Part shown: in pieces, positions 1-4,041 of the stretch
How the letters are laid out: each line of letters begins with the position of its first letter
Position numbering within the stretch: position 1 is the stretch's first letter
Assembly: GCA_013414725.1 (NCBI GenBank)
Contig: CP058706.1
Location: 270,401-275,933, forward strand
DNA: 5,533 nucleotides
From: Coxiellaceae bacterium
Lineage (GTDB): Bacteria; Pseudomonadota; Gammaproteobacteria; GCA-013414725
Direction of reading: 5' to 3'
Position numbers and translations under genes: made by a program
The notes under the pieces: model-generated
What the model saw: the letters and a program-made list of their open reading frames with translations, nothing else
Database searches by the model: none
Told to the model about the DNA's origin: nothing

Positions 1-165
1 TGCTTCAGCCAAAAAGTCATGAGCATCAAACTGTGGGCCTTGCAAAGCAATAAATAAAGCGCCCGGCTGCAGAGTCCGGGTGTCGGTACTGACAGAAGTA
101 AAAGTAACATCATTGCCAATCAATTTGGCATGGATCGGTTTTGCAATCGTGGATAATGCGTACAT
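1..165 (-). CDS. murF: UDP-N-acetylmuramoyl-tripeptide--D-alanyl-D-alanine ligase, N-terminal part (MurF)
   Basis: MurF is the cytoplasmic ATP-dependent ligase that adds D-Ala-D-Ala to the UDP-MurNAc-tripeptide, the last cytoplasmic step of peptidoglycan precursor synthesis. The reverse complement from 165 to 1 gives 55 uninterrupted residues starting MYALSTIAKPIHAKLIGNDV. They contain the N-terminal Mur-ligase signature: SVSTDTRTLQPGALFIALQG followed by PQFDAHDFLAEA, matching the family pattern of a V-S-T-D-[ST]-R stretch, then a P-G-x-L-F-x-A-L-x-G block, then a F-D-x-H-x-F block. This N-terminal domain binds the UDP-sugar nucleotide. The ATP-binding central domain lies beyond the left edge, so it cannot be checked. 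The ATG at 165-163 is chosen because AGGAAG (minus strand, 175-170) sits 4 bases upstream and a TATAAT box lies 40 bases upstream. MurE shares part of this pattern, but the form of the block favours MurF. Confidence 0.92.
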   Translation of the reverse strand, partial: MYALSTIAKPIHAKLIGNDVTFTSVSTDTRTLQPGALFIALQGPQFDAHDFLAEA

Positions 166-169
166 GGGA

Positions 170-175
170 CTTCCT
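170..175 (-). promoter_or_regulatory. Shine-Dalgarno of murF
   Basis: On the minus strand AGGAAG precedes the murF ATG with a 4-base spacer. It supports the ATG at 165 as the start. Confidence 0.65.
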
Positions 176-186
176 ATTATCGTTAA

Positions 187-204
187 TACCATCCTGGTAT
201 GGTA
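187..204. repeat. Inverted repeat in the murF leader (possible operator or hairpin)
   Basis: TACCAT (187-192) and ATGGTA (199-204) are perfect complementary arms around the 6-base loop CCTGGT. The repeat lies just downstream of the minus-strand TATAAT at 211-206, so it covers the expected murF transcription start and early leader. It could be an operator or a small leader hairpin. The short arms mean chance is a real possibility. Confidence 0.4.
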
Positions 205-205
205 G

Positions 206-234
206 ATTATACTTACAGTTTTCAGCGAATTGCT
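206..234 (-). promoter_or_regulatory. Candidate sigma-70 promoter of murF
   Basis: The minus strand reads a perfect -10 hexamer TATAAT at 211-206, about 40 bases before the murF ATG. At 17-base spacing the -35 position (234-229) reads AGCAAT, a poor match to TTGACA, so the promoter is supported mainly by its -10 box and its position. Initiation would fall near base 199, inside the inverted repeat at 187-204. Confidence 0.5.
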
Positions 235-237
235 GAA
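221..237. repeat. Inverted repeat over the -35 region of the murF promoter
   Basis: TTCAGC (221-226) and GCTGAA (232-237) are perfect complementary arms around a 5-base centre, GAATT. The repeat overlaps the expected -35 region of the minus-strand promoter, as a regulator site would. No terminator role is likely: the genes on either side diverge and no U-tract follows. Confidence 0.4.
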
Positions 238-399
238 CCCTTCCCTAGTAATTCCTATGAATAAAAGCAGTTTAATCAGGATTGGTCAAAATGCCAAATA
301 ATTCTATCTGGTAGCAGACATTTTATTGAGGAACCGCCTTTTAATGCCGGCTTAAGGTACTTTCTAATATGCTCGATTAAAATCCGAAGTCACCATTCT
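238..399. other. Divergent intergenic region, promoter side of the large plus-strand gene
   Basis: No open frame of note is seen here. A weak -10-like TAATAT lies at 365-370, with only a poor -35 candidate (TTAATG, 341-346, 18-base spacing). The stretch 351-371 also carries two loosely matching halves (CTTAAGGTA and TCTAATATG) reminiscent of the tandem cTTAATatT arrangement reported for Legionella PmrA sites. Each half matches 6 of 9 positions and the spacing is off by one, so this is only a suggestion. The upstream gene faces away, so the large gene must have its own promoter in this stretch. Confidence 0.3.
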
Positions 400-405
400 G
401 GAGGG
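400..405 (+). promoter_or_regulatory. Strong Shine-Dalgarno of the large gene
   Basis: GGAGGG followed by TTTT and then ATG at 410. It is the best ribosome-binding site seen for this gene. None of the later frame fragments examined has a comparable one, which argues that translation is meant to start here. Confidence 0.7.
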
Positions 406-409
406 TTTT

Positions 410-658
410 ATGTTTGCCGATTTCTATTATACATACTTGGTCATTCCCGATGGTTTCTTCGAAGAAGAATTGGGTTTAACTTTCCAGGACCAGGCGGGAG
501 AAATAGACGATTATTCCGAAGATTCCACTAATCGCTCTCTTGATATTTACAAAATCCTCAATTCAGAAATAAAGTGCTGGCGTAAAATTGCCACCCATAA
601 CACCGTCGTTAACAAAAAATTATTGTCACTGACTGGAGTTTCAGTTTTGGTCTATTGA
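410..658 (+). CDS. N-terminal fragment of the large protein (82 aa)
   Basis: It starts MFADFYYTYLVIPDGFFEEE and continues with an acidic stretch (GEIDDYSEDS). ATG at 410 follows GGAGGG by 4 bases. There is no signal peptide or clear membrane segment: the hydrophobic patch near residues 5-13 is short and rich in Tyr. I recognise no domain. The last 15-30 residues, ending VSVLVY, may already be out of frame, because frame 3 downstream (about 633-690) reads the more protein-like LEFQFWSIDESTKLQLQTLF. It could be a stand-alone small protein, but the absence of a gap and the continuing coding character make an N-terminal piece more likely. Confidence 0.6.
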   Translation: MFADFYYTYLVIPDGFFEEELGLTFQDQAGEIDDYSEDSTNRSLDIYKILNSEIKCWRKIATHNTVVNKKLLSLTGVSVLVY

Positions 659-692
659 TGAATCAACAAAACTACAACTGCAAACTCTCTTT
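627..692 (+). pseudogene. Short bridging segment in frame 3
   Basis: Frame 3 after the TGA near 624 reads LEFQFWSIDESTKLQLQTLF, which fits between the first fragment and the one starting at 692 much better than the double stop (TGA TGA at 656-661) of frame 2. Return to frame 2 needs one extra T in the T4 run at 690-693. Entry to frame 3 is uncertain: either one extra base near 620-645, or a shift near 572 followed by a TGA. I infer this from coding character only. Confidence 0.4.
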
Positions 693-1408
693 TGCATACT
701 TTAATGCAGAGAAACTATGAGATATATGTTTGGACTGGCCAATTAGTCAAGGCCAATGATATGGACTCACTGATTGCTTTGTTGCCTCAAATAGTTCCTA
801 TCCATCAAAACAGTTTAATTTCGCAGCTCAGTGACACTAATCCACTCTTTAATAAAGACTACTATGCTATTTTCGATTTTCACAAAATGGAAACTATTAT
901 TGAAAAATGGCAACAAATGACGACCGCCATTGAGTGGAAAAGCAGTAGAAATATCATAGCACCCTATTTGCCTAGCGTTTACCTACAACATTTATCCCCT
1001 CAAGCACTGGAGCAAATATTAGCCTCACTTGATAAAAATGAAACTACGAACATTGGCATTAATTTAAAATGTGATATTGTGAAACTGCATGTCATGCTGA
1101 TGGCCATGATTAAAGCTGGCATTAAACTGTCTTATATTATTATCGGGGAAGAATTCATGGCAGCGATCTTGCCACTTCCTCACGATGAGCGCCAAATATT
1201 CTTAAAATTATTGTTCTCTAATGAATTACTGGCCAATAAGATCAGCCTTGAGTTGATCGACATTAATTTGACTGATTTCTTTGGAATGTTATTAGAGTAT
1301 GATATTGATTTAAAAAGAACATCACGCCTCAGCTTGGTTTATTCCAGCACGAATAAATTAGATTTTGAAGTCATTGGCATCTTGGCCTCCAAAAATTCCC
1401 CCATTTAG
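692..1408 (+). CDS. Helical region before the LRRs, fragment of the large protein
   Basis: This gives 238 residues beginning LHTLMQRNYEIYVWTGQLVK, predominantly alpha-helical in character (for example DMDSLIALLPQIV, MLMAMIKAGIK, RQIFLKLLFSNELL). A leucine-periodic pattern starts near its end (SRLSLVYSSTNKLDFEVIG). The first possible start is TTG at 692 and I see no strong ribosome-binding site, so it is not an independent gene. Frame 2 stops at 1406-1408 just after A5 at 1391-1395. One more A there turns ILASKN into ILASKKFPHLETVLMAEE, which continues smoothly in frame 1. I recognise no catalytic motif. Confidence 0.6.
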   Translation: MHTLMQRNYEIYVWTGQLVKANDMDSLIALLPQIVPIHQNSLISQLSDTNPLFNKDYYAIFDFHKMETIIEKWQQMTTAIEWKSSRNIIAPYLPSVYLQHLSPQALEQILASLDKNETTNIGINLKCDIVKLHVMLMAMIKAGIKLSYIIIGEEFMAAILPLPHDERQIFLKLLFSNELLANKISLELIDINLTDFFGMLLEYDIDLKRTSRLSLVYSSTNKLDFEVIGILASKNSPI

Positions 1409-1932
1409 AAACTGTATTGATGGCGGAAGAACTTGTTTTAATGTTCGATCAGACCAAAGACCAATGGCTGCTATCAAAACTTGCCCCCTGCCCAAATAAA
1501 ATTTACTCCTCGCAAGCAATACTAGAAATGATGCCTGCCGACCCCACAATCCAAAAAATTATGCTTAGAATTAATAAAAACAATAGATTGCACACACTTT
1601 TTAATAAATTCAACGGAATTAAATATTTATATTTAGAAACTCCCGATGAAGAAACGATGATTTGCGCATTTAAAGAACTGCCACAAATCGAAATGTTGAC
1701 GCTTGCATCATTTAAGCAAAACCCTGAATTAAAAACCGAATCAATTAAGCTGGCATTACAAATTAATACGCTTACTTTAACTAATGCTGGAGGTTATGGA
1801 GGAAATCAGAGGATTCGATTTTTAGAATGGCCATCAAACCTTAAAAAATTAGTCATGGAACGGCACTACAAAAATCATTCATTTGATGATCATCTAGTGA
1901 CACGACTTGAACATGCTTTTATCAAAGTGTGA
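1393..1932 (+). CDS. Leucine-rich repeat fragment 1 of the large protein
   Basis: Frame 1 is open across the previous stop and reads KFPHLETVLMAEELVLMFDQ onward; an ATG-start version begins at 1417-1420. Repeats with the L-x-x-L-x-L core are visible: TIQKIMLRIN, GIKYLYLETP, QIEMLTLASF, QINTLTLTNA and NLKKLVMERH, spaced roughly 25-35 residues apart. LRRs form a curved protein-binding solenoid, so target recognition is the likely role. The frame ends at TGA 1930-1932, just after T4 at 1917-1920. Removing one T joins RLEHAL to SKCDDQTIMLLLEKA in frame 2, where the repeats continue. Confidence 0.65.
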   Translation, partial: KFPHLETVLMAEELVLMFDQTKDQWLLSKLAPCPNKIYSSQAILEMMPADPTIQKIMLRINKNNRLHTLFNKFNGIKYLYLETPDEETMICAFKELPQIEMLTLASFKQNPELKTESIKLALQINTLTLTNAGGYGGNQRIRFLEWPSNLKKLVMERHYKNHSFDDHLVTRLEHAFIKV

Positions 1933-2254
1933 TGATCAAACAATAATGCTGCTACTTGAAAAAGCACTGAACCTAAGAATATTAGAAATATATAACGGTA
2001 ATTTCTCAAGCATTAATCAAGCCACTCATTTAATGAGCAAAATTGAGATACTTAAACTTGGCAAGATGACAGCCTCATGTCAAAGCCTGATCAATTTGAT
2101 CAATAGCCTGCCGCAGCTCCGTATATTAGAGTTTGAAAACTGCCAAATTACTGGCCAATTAGCCAAGCACGGTTTATTACGAACAACCAAAATAAGACAA
2201 TTAACTTTTGATGATTCAATCATTCAAGATGTGCATTTTTCAATCACCTATTAA
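1919..2254 (+). CDS. Leucine-rich repeat fragment 2 of the large protein
   Basis: Frame 2 carries clear LRR units: NLRILEIYNGNF, KIEILKLGKM, QLRILEFENCQI and KIRQLTFDDSII, about 25-28 residues apart, close to the usual bacterial and Legionella-type LRR length. A possible start exists upstream at 1907 (TTG) but has no ribosome-binding site. The stop at 2252-2254 follows T5 at 2236-2240. One more T converts VHFSITY-stop into VHFFNHLLTFSPQLDGLDLD in frame 1, which is a further LRR unit. Confidence 0.65.
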   Translation, partial: LSKCDDQTIMLLLEKALNLRILEIYNGNFSSINQATHLMSKIEILKLGKMTASCQSLINLINSLPQLRILEFENCQITGQLAKHGLLRTTKIRQLTFDDSIIQDVHFSITY

Positions 2255-3027
2255 CCTTCTCACCCCAACTTGATGGACTCGACCTTGATTTCAACTCTTG
2301 GGATAATAAAAAAACGCCTCAAAGTTTTATCGACTGCTGTCTTGCCCTTGAAAAACACCCAGCTGCCTTAAATAGATTGAGACGCTTATTAATCACTCCG
2401 CCATCAGACGAAGCACTTGGCCGCCATTTTTTAAGTTTTCTTATTCAGCATTGTCAAAATTTAGTGTTTCTGAGGATCATGAGTAATAACGTTGATGACC
2501 CTTTCTGGGACAGCTTAGTCACGACCCGCAATATGCTTTCGCCCAAGCTGCGTTATCTCTACATTGATGAATTAATTTTCTCTAGCGATGATATCAAGCA
2601 GGTATTAGAAAATGATTCGAACAATAATAACACCAAAGCCAGATTGGAAGAATTTTATCTGAATTGTGCCAGAGACGGTGAACTTACAGTCGTTACCGCT
2701 TTCGTGACTGACCATGCTGTGGTTGCTAATCCTGTTGCCATGGATGAAAAATGTGAACCCGCTAGAAAGGGCATTAACACTAACACTCGTGGCAACAGTT
2801 CTCATAATGTAGTCGAATATTTCAAGCCCAAAAGAAAAGACTTTCCTCATCCCTCTATTTATCGCGAACAAGCCTATGATGACTTTGATTTAGAGACCTT
2901 CGAATTGATTGAAGCCAGAATCAATCCCGAGATTTACACTGACTATAAATCCGTGGTTGATCTGGAAAATTATTATGAAACGGAATTAGCAAACAAAGAA
3001 GACCATTTTTGGGCCAAATCAAATTGA
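2239..3027 (+). CDS. Last LRRs and linker, fragment of the large protein
   Basis: Frame 1 is open from 2215. The first usable start codon is TTG at 2377, but coding character begins at the join near 2239. LRR units: QLDGLDLDFNSW, RLRRLLITPP, NLVFLRIMSN, KLRYLYIDEL and RLEEFYLNCA (ending near 2680). A linker follows with a polar, charged section (MDEKCEPARKGINTNTRGNS, then VEYFKPKRKDFPHPSIYREQ) and an acidic, Tyr-rich stretch. The frame ends at 3025-3027, 15 bases after T5 at 3006-3010. One extra T changes DHFWAKSN-stop to DHFLGQIKLNLHPNQWRILP in frame 3. Confidence 0.65.
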   Translation, partial: FNHLLTFSPQLDGLDLDFNSWDNKKTPQSFIDCCLALEKHPAALNRLRRLLITPPSDEALGRHFLSFLIQHCQNLVFLRIMSNNVDDPFWDSLVTTRNMLSPKLRYLYIDELIFSSDDIKQVLENDSNNNNTKARLEEFYLNCARDGELTVVTAFVTDHAVVANPVAMDEKCEPARKGINTNTRGNSSHNVVEYFKPKRKDFPHPSIYREQAYDDFDLETFELIEARINPEIYTDYKSVVDLENYYETELANKEDHFWAKSN

Positions 3028-3155
3028 ACTTACATCCAAACCAATGGCGTATTTTGCCTGGCTTGACTATGCATGACAAATTTCTTTTTCTAGAGAAAAT
3101 GAAGCGATTGAAATCGGACATGACAGAGGCGCTCGATTTTATACTGTGCGACTGA
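3009..3155 (+). pseudogene. Short frame-3 segment bridging linker and pre-catalytic region
   Basis: Frame 3 reads LGQIKLNLHPNQWRILPGLT then MHDKFLF, which fits between the fragment before and the fragment after. The useful part ends near 3087; beyond that frame 3 only shadows frame 2 until its TGA at 3153-3155. It is too short to be seen as a gene, but it is the only frame without stops that has protein-like content here. One extra T in T5 at 3085-3089 gives MHDKFLFSRENEAIEIGHDR in frame 2. Confidence 0.5.
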
Positions 3156-3604
3156 AAAGCCATATTGATTTCAAATTGAGCTGCCAAGTACAGTATATCA
3201 TTAAAGCAGACCTATCAAACAGACTATCACCAATTCAAACATGCTCGACAACTGCGCAAACAAAATTTGAAACTGAATTAGAAAAATTTCTGTTAAATCC
3301 GGCAACATCGTCAAAAACCTTCTTTAACATGGAGACTTCTAGCTTTATCAATCAACTTGTAAAATATTTCGTCACCAAATTCAGTCCTGGCGACTTAAAA
3401 AATGTTCCTTTTAGAATCAACAATCAACAACTTTTTCAAATTATCATGCAACAAAAGAAAGGGGTATGTGCTCATTATGCCTTTTGCTTTCTAGGGACTC
3501 TGAAGCTCTATCTCAATCAAAAGTCAAAACAAAAAAACTGGACTTGCCAACTTTCTTCAAATTTATGGTCACCAGCAACAAATGTCATGATTTCATCAAT
3601 ATAA
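3089..3604 (+). CDS. Transglutaminase-like domain, N-terminal half with candidate catalytic Cys
   Basis: Frame 2 is open from 3077 and reads SRENEAIEIGHDRGARFYTV, then a helical stretch, then QQKKGVCAHYAFCFLGTLKL. The G-V-C-x-H-x-A block matches the nucleophile region of transglutaminase-like / papain-fold cysteine hydrolases, with the candidate Cys codon at 3467-3469. The helices before it (FINQLVKYFVTKF at about 3342-3380, and NNQQLFQIIM) match the usual run-up to this motif. GTG at 3146 is the first listed start but coding character begins earlier, so it is not a real start. The frame leaves the domain at the A7 run 3531-3537 and stops at 3602-3604, before the His and Asp. Confidence 0.6.
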   Translation, partial: SRENEAIEIGHDRGARFYTVRLKSHIDFKLSCQVQYIIKADLSNRLSPIQTCSTTAQTKFETELEKFLLNPATSSKTFFNMETSSFINQLVKYFVTKFSPGDLKNVPFRINNQQLFQIIMQQKKGVCAHYAFCFLGTLKLYLNQKSKQKNWTCQLSSNLWSPATNVMISSI

Positions 3605-4041
3605 TACTAGACGACCAATGTTTTACCTATGATTTAGGTGGCGCTCCAGCAGAGCTGTTGATCGAAAATTTTACCACAATTACACCCGTCAGCTTTAAAC
3701 AAGCCAGCAATGAAAACAACAATTCTATCAAATCTGCGCCTAAACTGTCAGCAAACAATCGTTTTATAACTTGGCATTTCAACACTTCCACGCTGCATTC
3801 ACCAGAATTACTGGCACATTGGTTACTAAACCATCTCTGGCAAAATAAGATCAATAAACAATTAATTCTATTTTCCTCACAAAATGAGATTGAATTGTTC
3901 AACCGCTCATTGATGCAATTAGCCGGTGAATACTGTTATCGTTACCTTTATGTACCTAGTTTAGATGAAATAAGCCGAAAAACGTTCAGGACCAATAAAA
4001 TTATACTGCCAAAAATGGGGCTAAAGAAGCTGAGATTTTAG
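3532..4041 (+). CDS. Transglutaminase-like domain, C-terminal half with candidate His and Asp
   Basis: Frame 1 reads KKLDLPTFFKFMVTSNKCHD, then FINIILDDQCFTYDLGGAPA. The candidate catalytic His is in CHDFINI (codon 3586-3588) and the Asp in YDLGGAP (codon 3631-3633). Spacing from the Cys in the preceding fragment is about 40 residues to the His and 15 more to the Asp, as in transglutaminase-like cores. An ATG at 3466 lies in this frame but overlaps the Cys codon of the other frame, so it is not a start. After the core comes HWLLNHLWQNKINKQLILFS, a pattern that partly recurs near 5265. The frame ends at 4039-4041 after A5 at 4011-4015. Confidence 0.65.
   Translation, partial: KKLDLPTFFKFMVTSNKCHDFINIILDDQCFTYDLGGAPAELLIENFTTITPVSFKQASNENNNSIKSAPKLSANNRFITWHFNTSTLHSPELLAHWLLNHLWQNKINKQLILFSSQNEIELFNRSLMQLAGEYCYRYLYVPSLDEISRKTFRTNKIILPKMGLKKLRF

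Noticed and set aside
187..237. Rho-independent terminator between the two genes
   Set aside because: The genes diverge, the stems are only 6 bp, and no T-tract follows.
1358..1549. 63-residue minus-strand open frame
   Set aside because: It lies opposite the join of two coding fragments, has no recognisable domain, and its composition fits a shadow of the plus-strand gene.
1391..3089. Programmed frameshifting at the A5 and T5 joins (1391, 2236, 3006, 3085)
   Set aside because: None has the required heptamer in the zero frame. A missing base is the simpler explanation.
2605..3187. Two 88-residue minus-strand open frames (2605-2871 and 2921-3187)
   Set aside because: Both are antisense to the linker region of the large gene, lack domain content, and fit shadow frames.
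3627..3902. 91-residue minus-strand open frame
   Set aside because: It is antisense to the transglutaminase-like half and the segment after it, which has clear coding character on the plus strand.
4011..4015. Programmed -1 frameshift at A5
   Set aside because: In frame 1 the codons are CCA AAA ATG preceded by G. This is not an X XXY YYZ heptamer, so the P-site tRNA could not re-pair well.
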